From the NCBI RefSeq assembly GCF_026914185.1, contig NC_070571.1, forward strand, positions 2,542,001 to 2,606,000: a stretch of DNA of 64,000 bases, given 5' to 3'. The notes below the pieces were generated by a model that saw only the letters and a program-made list of their open reading frames with translations, was not told the DNA's origin and did not search any database. Shown here piece after piece: positions 34,909 through 45,299 of the stretch; the stretch's first letter is position 1, and the number at the start of each line of letters is the position of its first letter. The position numbers and the translations under genes were made by a program. This DNA is from Puccinia triticina. Taxonomy: Eukaryota; Basidiomycota; Pucciniomycetes; Pucciniales; Pucciniaceae.

Positions 34909-37900
34909 CTCGCCCCCCCGAAAAAGCACTGCTCTAATTGGAGTAGTGCCGGGATTCCTTCGCTTTGCTGCCCTGAACTTTCTCAACAGGACATCCGCGT
35001 TTTGAATTTCCTCTTTCCTTATCCATTTGTCATGGTCCGCGGAAAGGTTCTTAAAACGGGTAAGGTACAGCCGACAATCTTGGCCCTGAACCCTGGTTAA
35101 CTTTTCATCCAATATCCAGTACGCGATCTTATCGCCATCCTGATCTGGGATCAGATCAGGTACTAGCGGCGGCGGAGCCTCCTGACTACTCGCTGGAACA
35201 ATGTATTTCTTCAGCAGGCTCACGGGGAATGTTGGGTGCTTGAGGTCAAATCCCTCAGTCAGGACCACCTCTACCGCGTTCCTACCGTGAAGAGCCTTCA
35301 CGAAAAAAGGACCAACAAACGCGTCCTTCAGTTTGCGGTTACCGCCAAGATTCTGAAAATTGATTGTCGAGACCAGGACTCAATCACCAACCTTTATATC
35401 ATGGTCCCGGTGGGACTTATCCCAACGTTCCTTGTTATAGGCCACCGCCTCCGTTAAACAGTCACTAGCTTGTTTCTCGGCTGCCAGCATCATTTCTTGA
35501 AAGCGCGCCGCCGACGGATGTAGTGTTACGGCCTTGCTCAGGACTCGGTCCCTAGGCATATGCGGGATCCATCCTTGCTCCAGCTCGAACGGAGTCTTAC
35601 CCGTGCTGGAGTGCACACTAGAGTTATACGCGTGCTCCAATGCAGGCAGCAATGAGACCCAGTCGTGGGTGTAACCTTCGCTGTCTTTAAACTCCAGCCC
35701 AAACGCGCAGTAACGGCGAATCATGTCCTCAAGCGTCTGGATCATGCGCTCCGCCAGTCCATCCGTCTGCGGGTGGTACGCCGTGGAGAAGGACAACTTA
35801 GTCCCAATCAGTTGGAATAAGCTCTGCCAGAACTCCGACGTGAACTTAGGATTGCGATCAGTAATTATAACCTTTGGGCACCCAACATCATGGATTATGG
35901 AGTTCCAGAACAAGAGCGCAACATCCAGCGCCGTATTGTCCTTATAACAGGGCAAAAACCGGGCCCATTTGGAGAAGCGATCAACTACCACCAGGACTGC
36001 GTTGAAGCTGTCTTTGCCACCTGGCGGCAGAGCGGTAACAAAATCCATGTTAATGACCTCCCAGCGTTGTTTAGGCTCCTCGATGGTCTGCAAGAGCCCA
36101 AAACGTTTACTGGTGGCCCTGTTTGCCTTTTGGCACCGGTCACAGCTGGCACAGTATTGCTCCACCCTCGAAGTCCAACCGGGCCACCACGCCAGCACTC
36201 TCAAGCGTTCCACAGTCCTATCCCTGGAAAAGTGGCCCGCCGCGACGTTTTCATGGCATTCATGCAACATGGACGTGATGTGATCCTCCGCGACCAGCAC
36301 CAACGCGCAGTGGTTCCCGGTTCGATAATACAGGAGACCGTCGAGTAGGACGAATCGGCCCGCACTGAACTTGGCTTTCCAAGGTTCGCTCAGCTGCGCT
36401 ATCAAATCCGGTTGGGGATGCTTGGACCGCAGGATGCCTATTAGTGCCGCGGTATTGGCGTCAGTTTCGTAGCTTTTTTCAACGGAGTCCCAAAACTCGT
36501 CTGCTAGACCGCTTACGCTAATGGCCATTATGGGAACCTCCCGGGGACTATCTTCCTCATCCGCCGCTGGGTTATCCTTATCATTAGGGAGGGCCCAGCG
36601 GGACAAGCCATCGGCGTTCTTGTGAATCAGGCTATCCCAGTGGACAATAGTCATGGAACCGCGCCATTCCTGGATGGAGATCTGCCACCTCATCATATGG
36701 CGGCTAGGGGTTTTCATGTTCAGCAAGGACTTCAGAGCCACACAGTCCGTGATGACCGTAAATACACAGCCGTCGAGGTAATAATAGAGTTTCTCTAATG
36801 CCCAAACCAGGCATAAACACTCGAGTTGAGAGGCCCCGTATTTTTTCTCCGAGTCCTTTAGCTGCCGAGAAATAAAGCAGATAGGACCCTCCTGCTCCAC
36901 GTCCCCGATTATCTGAATCTGATGCAGGGCGGCCCCTATACCGTCCATACACGCGTCAACATAGAGCAAGAAAGGTCGACTGGAGTCTGGGTGGAACAGG
37001 AGGGGCGCCGTGGTCAACGCCACCCGAAGCGATTTGTAAGCCTTGATCCGCTCCAATGTCATCTCGAATGCCACGTTGGGACTACAGATTTTGTACAGAC
37101 ACGACGCCATGCGGTTAAAATCTTTGATGTGAAGCCGGTAGTAACCGGCGAAACCCAGGAAAGACTGTAGCTCATTAACCGTAACAGGAATGGGTTTCAG
37201 GAGCACCGCAGCTACTCTATGCTGATCAATACCCAATGAAAGGCCATTAACAATGTGCCCTAGCGCTTTCAGTTCAGCGAACCCAAAAGAGCACTTCGTA
37301 AGGGAAATCTTCATCCCCATCGCGATTACTCTGCGGAGAATGATCCCCAGCTTGATCAGGTGATCCTCCCAGGTATCCGTAAAGATGATAATGTCATCAA
37401 TATAGATTATCAACCAAAGTTTGCTAAGCTCTACGCGGAACTCGGAGTCCATCATCCGCTGGAAGTGAGACGGGGCGTTCTTAATCCCGAACGGCATGCG
37501 CAAATACTCGTGGACCCCCATATGGGAGATGATTCTGAGAAATTGCCTGCTGTTGGGGCTGACTCTATTCTGATGGAAGCCCTTAAGGACGTCCATGCAC
37601 GTTATGAACTTCGCCCCATGCAACTTAGTCAAGGATTCCGTGATTTTGGGCATGGGATAGCGGTCCGGAGTGGTGTAAGTGTTTAGGGCCCGGAAGTCGC
37701 CCACTAGTCGCGACTTCTCCTTATTCCAGGCGATAATGACCGGTGTGGTTATGGATACACCTTTGTTAGAACCAACCTTGCGTAGAATACCCATTTTCAT
37801 CAGCTGGGTGATGTGCTCCTCGATTGCGGCTCGAGTGCGGGGGCTCGCAGGGTATGGTGACTTCCTGAGAGCCAGGGGGTAAGGTTTGTCGACCGTGAGA

Positions 37901-40873
37901 GTGATCTCCACCTCGTGCCCTTTGATAGAACCAAAAGGCTGGTCCGCCGTAGCGAACGCGTCCTTATGCTCTGTCAGCGCCTGTAGCAGAGCGGATTTCT
38001 GCGTCTCATCCAGGTCAGCATTGATTTTGGATTCTCGGCAGATCTCTTCCGAAAACGTTAAGGCTTTCGACGGCCCCAGGCTTACGACATTGATAGATTC
38101 GTCGAAGTCAAACATGCGTTTTCCTACAGTGAACTGCCTCCGGTCCGTGTTCAGCAATGAGATTTTGTACTTGACTAAGTAATCATTCCCCACGATGAAA
38201 TAGCGCAAGGTCATGTTTTCCATGACAACAAATTTCATCACCAGTCGGATGTTATGAAGCACTAGGCGAATGTTAACCACTCCGAGTGGGATCAACGATC
38301 CAGATGCGCTGTGAAACCGCCCTGTCTGGACCTGTAGTATGAATTTCTCCCATCCTGGGCAGAAGCGCGCCAGGTAGCTTTTGCCAACCACGGAGCGGAC
38401 CGCTCCACTATCTAGAAGTACCAGGCAATCCTTGTCGCAACAGGTCATCGCGACGAGGTTGTTTTTCCCCCTCAAGGTATCTACCACCGCAGTCCCGTCG
38501 GAAATGACTCCAATGATGGGACCGTCTCCCTCCGGCTCGCTACCGTCCTCATCTTCTCCTTTAGTCTCTGCTTTGTTGTCAACGTTGTTCACTTGTTTAG
38601 GGCATTTCCTTGCGGTGTGTCCTGTTTCCTTGCAAGTGTAACATTTGATGTCGGAGGGCAGGGGCTTACTCTTGTCCAGACTTCCGGGTTTTGCAGCGGG
38701 AAGAGCGGATGTTTTGGGGGGAAAGCGTCTGCGGCCTAGCCTCGTCTTGTCGCAGATGTCTTCGAGGATATTAATGAAGCTACTAAGGTCGACATCCGGT
38801 TCTCTCATCGCATTTTTAGCCGCGTATTCAACCTCGTTTTCCATCAAGTTCAACAACTTGAAATTGATAGATTCTTGGTCAATAGCGGGCTCGAAGCATT
38901 TCAACCGGTTGTACTGCCGAGTAACCCACTGAGCGGGGTCTGTCTCTCCTGGAATGAATCTATCCGCAGTGAAAGCATTCTGCTTCTTGCGCTTCCAGGC
39001 TGAGTGACCGAACTTTTTGCATATCTCCGCCCTCCAGAAGGCCCAGGAGGTATCATGGTGTGTGAGCCGCATAGTCTCATACCAAGAGAGAGCAGTACCC
39101 GTGAACATCGTCAGAAGTTTAAGGATAATAACCTCATCGTCTACGTGGCTATCACGATGTGCGGTGTCTATCCACTGCACAAAACGGAGGTGATCGTACT
39201 CGCCCTTGCCTGAAAAGCTAGGCCAGTCTGACTTCGCGATGGCGAGATTGAGGCACTTTTTCAGTTCCGGGTCTACTCCGCTATCTTCGCGGCGTGCTTG
39301 CCGTGCGGAGCCCGTGGGCAGATGAGGAGGAGGATCTCGGCCAGAGTTCGAGGTTGACAAAGCCTGAACAGTATTGGTAAGCCCTGCGATCTCCTCCCTT
39401 AACCTAGCGCCCTCAGCCCGATATTGACTCATCATCCTATCAATTTTTCCATTTAAATTCAGAAAATCAACCCGCTGGTTCTCGCTTTGCTCCTCAAGCT
39501 TCTGCTCCACCTCTTCCCCAAGGGTAGACTCACTGGCGGCATGATTTTTCCGAAGAAGAGCACCCTGTAACCGCTCGAAACCTGCTTCCAACCTCTCCAT
39601 CAGATCCTTTGCCAGATCATTTGGGACACTGGCGGCACATGGCTTAGCCGTTACCGCCGGGGGAGAGAGCTTCAGGATATGACTCTCCAGCTCGAACAAC
39701 CTCGCGCTAATGCCCTGCATCTCATGGACGAGTTTTGGATCGCTGGGCTCGCGGCTAACCAAGTCGGATACCGTGATATCCAGCGCATTCTGTACAAACT
39801 CTTTAAGATTGCGCTCTGTTTTGGCTAACTTCTCACCAGAGGAATCAAGCTTGACCCGTCCCAAAGCCTCCTCCAAGTCGTCTAACCTTGTACCCATGGT
39901 TCTGACAGTCTCGGCAATGGGGGCGACTGAAGTAGAAATAGAAGTAGATATAGAGTTGCTTATAGTAGAGATACCAGATAGAGAAAACTTTACAGCCTTA
40001 AAATTATCGGAGATGATATCTTTAAGGAGATGAACATTATTAGAGAAGGGGGTGGAAACATCTTTCTGGACAGACTTAACAAGGGAATTCAATGTAGAGG
40101 TAGTATGGGACAACATTCGGTGGGTATTACCATTGACTACCTTCTCGATCTCAGCAAACATTTGCTTGAGTATACTACTGGCATCTACCAGAGTCAGTGG
40201 CGCTGCTGATTCCCGTTGTTTCTGGCCCACGACTGGTCGATCGACTGGTAACCGCCCTGGATCGTCTGGCTCATGCAAAACAACTCGTCGTAAATGGACG
40301 TCCTGTAGTTGCGTCTGCCCCTCATGCGGCCGTTCCGGCCCGGCCCGGTTTGGTCCGGTCGGGGTCGTGCTGCTTGCGGAGCTGCTTCCTGCTGGTCGTT
40401 TGCCGGAGGCGCTGCTGCCGCTGGCAGGGGGGGCCCGTTGGCGTGCAGAGGCTGCTTGGTGGTTTTGGCCCCGGGCTCGGCTGCGCGGAATGCTTGCCGG
40501 ATTGTTTGCCGGATGATTTGGCTGACGGTTTGCTGGGTGGTTTGGGTGAGTCACGTGAGGGTTCCAGCCCTTGGTTAACGACAAGAGAATCTCCCGGCTG
40601 ATCAGTCTTTCGAGACTGTTGTGGGTCGCAATCGCCTGGTCCCGCAGGAGAATCATCGCCTCCTGATTGTTGCCCGCGCGCGCCTCCAAGAACGCCTGCT
40701 TGAAGCGTAGGTGGGTCTGCAGGAGTAGTTCCGTCGTGGGATTCCACCCGCGACGGGCCGCTACCACGTTTAAATTCGCGGGCTGGGACGAGGGAGGGTT
40801 TCGCGGACCTAGTAGAAGAGGAATGAGATCCGGTGTTACTGCCGGTTTTCTCGGTTTTCTTTGGGGGAGGCAT
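34795..40873 (-). pseudogene. Ty3/gypsy gag-pol polyprotein with chromodomain
   Basis: One frame of 1795 codons (40767-35380) holds nearly everything: coiled-coil-like gag N-part, gag capsid (about residues 500-680), zinc knuckle CYTCKETGHTARKC (709-722), protease LLDSGA (784-789), reverse transcriptase with MDVLKGFHQ and YIDDI (about 1058-1126), RNase H (YVDACMDG, about 1269), integrase zinc finger HECHE...CASCDRC and catalytic core with NMDFVTALP, ITDRNPKF and AYHPQTDGLAER. A TGA at 35380-35382, fitting CGA, separates the C-terminal region, which resumes in frame with FVGPFFVKALHGRN, a chromodomain (RLYLTRFKNLSADHDKW) and a stop at 34795. The ATG at 40873 (MPPPKKTEK) is in another frame from the polyprotein, so one base has probably been gained or lost at about 40.77-40.87 kb. 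Confidence 0.92.
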
Positions 40874-40887
40874 GTTGGGTGTTAGGA

Positions 40888-41433
40888 CTAACCCGTTGGT
40901 TCCGTAATAACTATTATGGACTCAGCGCTCTCTGGCGAGGTTCCTTGCACCGTGCTATTGAGCCGGATAGGGTTGCCAAGCGTAAGCTGCCTTTCGACTT
41001 CGGCGGTGGAGCCTCTCGCTAAGGAGGTCTCGCGGGATCGAATATTGTTGATCAACCTAGCAACAGTTGGGTGAGCAGGGCGGCTAGTTGTAGTCGAGAG
41101 AGCAGGATCAATAGGGTCAATGGCCGGAGCTGCTGCTGGGGCTATTGCAGGGTCTCGATGATTAGTCTCAGTCGCCGGGGGATCCGCGGTATTACCGGTC
41201 CGTCTGAATAACTGGTCAAACAATTTGGCGACTCCGTTAGAGCTGACCGGTGGGGCAGAGTTCCAATTAACAGGATTGTCGCCGCTGACGTTAGCGTTGT
41301 CTCCGTTGGCAGAGGCGGGTCTAGGTCTGTTGGACTGGAAAAAGCTGTGTAGCGAGGTTTGACGGGTAGACACTAGAAGGCTAGCGCTTAGCTACACACG
41401 TATAAACTCGGGACTTGACTCGAGAAACTTACT
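40888..41433 (-). CDS. Spliced leader frame (ORF0) of the Ty3 element with N-terminal PIP-box
   Basis: A 161-residue frame ends at 40888, 15 bp before the gag ATG and in a different frame. The genomic first codon is GTG, but a 60-nt intron fits perfectly at 41373-41432 (donor GTAAGT, acceptor TTCTAG). Splicing joins an A (41433) to TG (41372-41371) and makes an ATG, the first in the leader after the LTR. The protein starts MSTRQTSLHSFFQ. QTSLHSFF is an exact PIP-box (Q-x-x-L-x-x-F-F), the motif by which DNA replication and repair proteins bind PCNA. The rest is polar, Ala/Pro/Thr-rich and probably disordered. PCNA binding is inferred from the motif only. No homologue is known to me. Confidence 0.6.
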
Positions 41434-41593
41434 ACTGGTATACCGGTAGGGTTTCGAGATGGACGATGGGGAATTCGAAGAACGAGATTGTGGTCGCACA
41501 AAACGTATCTGAGGAAGGGAAAAGTCAAACTTTGGGTAAGTTGACAGTAGCCAAGGTTTCAGGGAAAGAAAATTTCCCAATGAGGCCCCCAAA

Positions 41594-42289
41594 TGTCAGG
41601 GCGGGTCTCTAAAGTGACACTGCCGTGAATATAAACCTTAGGAATAACTAAGGTTTGGCTGATCTCAGCTGTCACAGCTATCTAGCTGGAGCTCAACTTG
41701 GCCGCGTAGGCGCAAGGAGTGAAGCCGCGCCTTCTTCGGAAGGGGCTGGTTGAGCAAATACAACCTGAGTTCAAGAACTCGTGGAGAAGTCCTATCTAGG
41801 ACAAGAGATAAAAAGGGAAAAGTTCCGACTTACCAAGTCAGAACGCGGTGAGTCGAGGAGGAAGTTTGGATAAAAAGAGGAAGGTGGATCAGAAGGCCCC
41901 AATCGTTGTAAGTCGGTGTTGGTAGTCGAATACAACAATGAAGGTGGGCTTGGTAACGATCTGGGGAGCTCTTCCTGGGGGACGAGCTCCTTGTACTTAT
42001 ACTCATGTTTTGCGTGGCCAACTTGTGGTTGGCCCAAAGCTACTCGACATCCTGACGGTTCAGGGAATCACATCCTGGGAATCATTGTAGATGATTCCTC
42101 AGGGTAGACGGACATGTACTCATTCTTGCGCCGGCGTCGGCACTGCTTGTGAGCCAAGGCTTTTCCTTGGACACGTCACTTGGAGAGGCGGGGTGAAGAG
42201 CCCGTAAGAGGCCCGCGACCCGTTAGCAAGGCTGCGCTAGGGCGCGGTTTGTCGTCCTCTGCGCTGTCTAAGCTGGCAGGAGGCTGACA
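41594..42289 (-). repeat. 5' LTR of young Ty3/gypsy element (696 bp)
   Basis: Identical in length and ends to the 3' LTR. The internal sequence starts TTTGGGGGCC on the minus strand. I could not match it confidently to a tRNA 3' end, so the primer is unknown; the decayed chromovirus has a similar ATTGGGGGTC at the same place. Confidence 0.95.
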
Positions 42290-42885
42290 TCATCGTTGGT
42301 TCATCGGCAGGCAGGACGGCCTCAGACTTGGCCGATTTTCACCGGAACAGAAACTGAAGAAGAAGCAATCTGAGTGCAAGACCAAGATCCGCATGCAGGT
42401 AGTCATGAGCCTCATCTCAAGCCCTTGTTGCCCCTTAGACTGATCATGCTCTCACTGCTGATTTGCAGGTGCACCAACACCGTCAAGAGACTCTCTCTAC
42501 GCTTCCTCTAAGCCCTGCCATACGATCACTTTTTGACAACATCAAGGCTACCTCTGAGACAGAGACCACCCCACCCCGAACACTCGTGAAGATGCCCTTG
42601 TCTTGGAGATCATCTGAATTCTGCATGTTTGCTGCACAGTTAGATAAGATTTACGCCCAAAAAAAGGTCAACACCAACGGACGGATCTACGTTCATGACT
42701 ACATTCTTGAGATCCGCAGGAAACCTTTGGATTTGACCACGTCAAGCAGCTTCAAAAACGTGCCGCGCAACCTACCTATCAACTGCTATTCTATCCAATA
42801 CTTGTCCGAACTCTCCAACTCCCAAAAAGCACTCCTGAACGCCCAAGATCCTATAAAATGGCCAAATCTGGTGGCATTATGTTGA
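42290..42885 (+). pseudogene. Unrecognised gene, part downstream of gypsy insertion
   Basis: After removal of the element and one TCATC the frame continues from upstream (GLLHRWFIGRQDGLRLGRFS). A GT-AG intron of about 70 nt follows (donor GTAGTC near 42398, acceptor TTTGCAG at 42469). The last exon reads HQHRQETLSTLPLSPAI ... SWRSSEFCMFAAQLDKIY ... PINCYSIQYLSELSNSQKAL and stops at 42883-42885. The clean reading across the insertion shows that the gene was largely intact when the element arrived. Function unknown. Confidence 0.55.
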
Positions 42886-43058
42886 TGGGTTAAGGATATG
42901 GTGAGTATCAGCATCCCTCCGCCACCAGGTTGTTCATAAGCATCTGAGCACATTCATATTCATCGTTCCCTCCCGTTGGTACACTCAGCCTGAAATTTCA
43001 ATTCTCTTAGCACCCAGGCGAATTCCCCCAACAATACTTGGAATAGATCATACAATGC

Positions 43059-45277
43059 TTAAAATGCCAATTCCGTCTTACGTCTCTGGACCTGATATAT
43101 GTCCATCTCTAGGCTCCCCTGTGTATAGTACCTATATACACATACTGTATTTTCCTGCCCCAATCGGTACAATTGATCAATTGCTTGGAATTCATTCGCC
43201 GGATTCCAACTTGGTTCCTGGATTGTCATAAGTGAGGTCAGCCAGCATGGTATTGCCCGCAAGAGTGGCTCGCACTTGCCATCACATATACATTCTGAGC
43301 ACATTGCAAGTCTATGCCGACTCCTGCTGCCTGGATCGACGCGAGGAGAACATTGCAGGTGTTGTTGCTTCAAAATGTGTCAAGGTTCTGATCACGTTTT
43401 TGCACATTTAAGTTGCTCGTGAGGAGGGTAAATCCAAAATGATTCTCTTCCAGAGCTCGTCCAATTCTTCAGTGACAGAAATTAGCATGCATCACTTTGA
43501 GTGTCCAAGAAAAATTCCCCTGCTCACATCTCCAAAAACCCGACAAAACTTGAAAACACAACTGCCTTTGGCCTGCAAATACCTTGTGCTCCATTCAAGA
43601 ATGTATGCAGACTGTCAATCAAGTGGACCACCTTGCCTGAATCTTGCCATCGCCATGTTGGTTGGATGAGCATTTCTGAACGGGCAAAGACGGGATGGTT
43701 GCACAGTTGGCAAAGCATGGTCAATTGTCGGAAAAATTCTGCAGGGTCCCACCGCTGCCCAGATGTCCGCAATTGTCCAAAGTCGCGGATGAAGTTGGCG
43801 TGCAAATCTCTTAAAAGTGGCTCCCACTGTGAGCTGCATTGAACCACCACAGCGTGCTCGATCTTCTCAGGTAGGTTCAAAATAACGTCCTTTGTTCTTC
43901 TCAGACAGATGGTGGTCATCAATTGGGTGATGGTCCTGATAGCCTCCGGTGCCCCAAAGTTCATCTGGGGAATCAGGCATCTCTGCCAGATAAGTTTGTT
44001 GTCCCACGGTGCAATCTTCAAGGTTGTGATTAAGCTTTGAAGGTCCGCCAGGCGATTTTGCACCGGTGTCCCGGTTAAACAGAGTAAAAACTGAGACTGA
44101 AGTTTTTGAATGTTTTGCATTCGGTTTGCACTTGGATTCCTCAACAGGCTATGTATCACTGTCATCAGCAAGACGGCTGGATAGGAGTGAAAAGTTCACA
44201 TCAAAACCTCACTCACTGGGCTTTGTCTAAGATGATCCTGAACCAGCACAAATTGAGGGACTCAATGGTTGGCTGGTTTCTCAGCAATCTATTCCCACTC
44301 TCCCCAGTCATCTCATAGGTCGTGAGAACAACTAAGGCTGATTGCAGGTCCTCCTTGCTGAGATTTTTCCTAGCTGATTGGTGGAAAACGTGGTAATTGA
44401 TTGCCTGATCGCGGAAGTGCAGTTTGATCTCATTCTCCCAGTTGGACAGGGTTGCCAGCGGGCAAATTACCAACGTGGCAGAAGATTGGGTATTCCATTT
44501 GGCCCATTGAAACTCCACCGCCAGATCATGTGTTGCAAGAACATAAGTTAGGGCTGTCAGAGTCTTCCCCAGACCCATGTCATCTGCAAGGATTGACCCT
44601 CGAGATGTAGCGGCCGCTGGAATTTCAGTCGTGTTGAGACCAGCCTGCTCCATAAATCTGTGAATCCAAGCATAGGTGGGATGATTCCAGAGCACCAAGG
44701 CTTCAGGACCTTCTGACTCGTTCTTACGAAGGAACTGTAGCGCAGTTAGTTGATGCGGCTTCAGGTTGGTACGGCATTGTCAAAGTGCTGGCAAAAGCCA
44801 AGCTTTGTTGGGCGTCACACCCGGTTCGGGCCCGTTAACAACGAAATGTGGGATGCCAAAAAAGATGCTTGGATTATAGTTCCATATTGGTGTCAGCTCT
44901 ATGCCTACGGCCGCAAAAGCGACGTGAATCAATTCCACATGGTCAGAACGACAGAATACACAGCCCCACAACTCAGGCGGAGCACCCCAATGGGTCACAA
45001 CAAACATGCAAAGCTTAATGAGATTATGATTGGTGGGTGAAATCTTGTGGCTGGTCACTGGAGTTGAGCACGTCGATATTGGTCCTAGTAATGGCCCAAG
45101 GTGTTTACTTGCTATTGGGCTGAGATCACCTACTCTCTCCCGTGGTGCGCAATACACATGGATCTGCGAGCGACCTCTTTGTAAGAAGCCCACCTGGGGG
45201 ACATCGCGACTGGCAGAGTGCAGAGAGGAGGAAATTGGAGCACGGAATTTTCCAAGACAGTATGTCGTGCTCATCAT
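43059..45277 (-). pseudogene. Rad5/HLTF-like SNF2 ATPase, degraded
   Basis: The N-part (45277 down to about 44780) resembles a HIRAN-type domain (VYCAPRERVGDLSPIASKHL). The SNF2 N-lobe is at 44698-44213: Walker A region ILADDMGLGKTLTALTY, then SATLVICPLATLSNWE, LVVLTTYEM. A GT-AG intron at about 44156-44221 splits the Walker B box, which reads DKAH where the family has DEAH. The second block gives LRNPSANR, LCLTGTPVQNRLADLQSL, CLRRTKD, PKAVVFSSF. The C-lobe is in pieces (PSWNPANEFQAIDQLYRLGQ) and the segment linking it is out of frame. Family role: ATP-driven remodelling or fork repair in the nucleus. Loss of the Walker B Glu and the C-lobe frameshifts mean that this copy is inactive. Confidence 0.82.
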
Positions 45278-45299
45278 GCTGGAAGAAGGATAGTCAGTC

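Larger units (their letters stand above)
34213..42289 (-). mobile_element. Young Ty3/gypsy chromovirus with 5-bp target duplication
   Basis: The element is 8077 bp, minus strand, with two 696-bp LTRs differing at six sites (99.1% identity). The target duplication is TCATC (34208-34212 and 42290-42294). Order on the minus strand: 5' LTR, spliced leader frame (ORF0), gag, protease, reverse transcriptase, RNase H, integrase, chromodomain, purine tract (CGGGGGGGCGAG), 3' LTR. Only one stop and one start-region frame change separate it from an intact coding set. It is inserted in a plus-strand gene. Confidence 0.95.
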
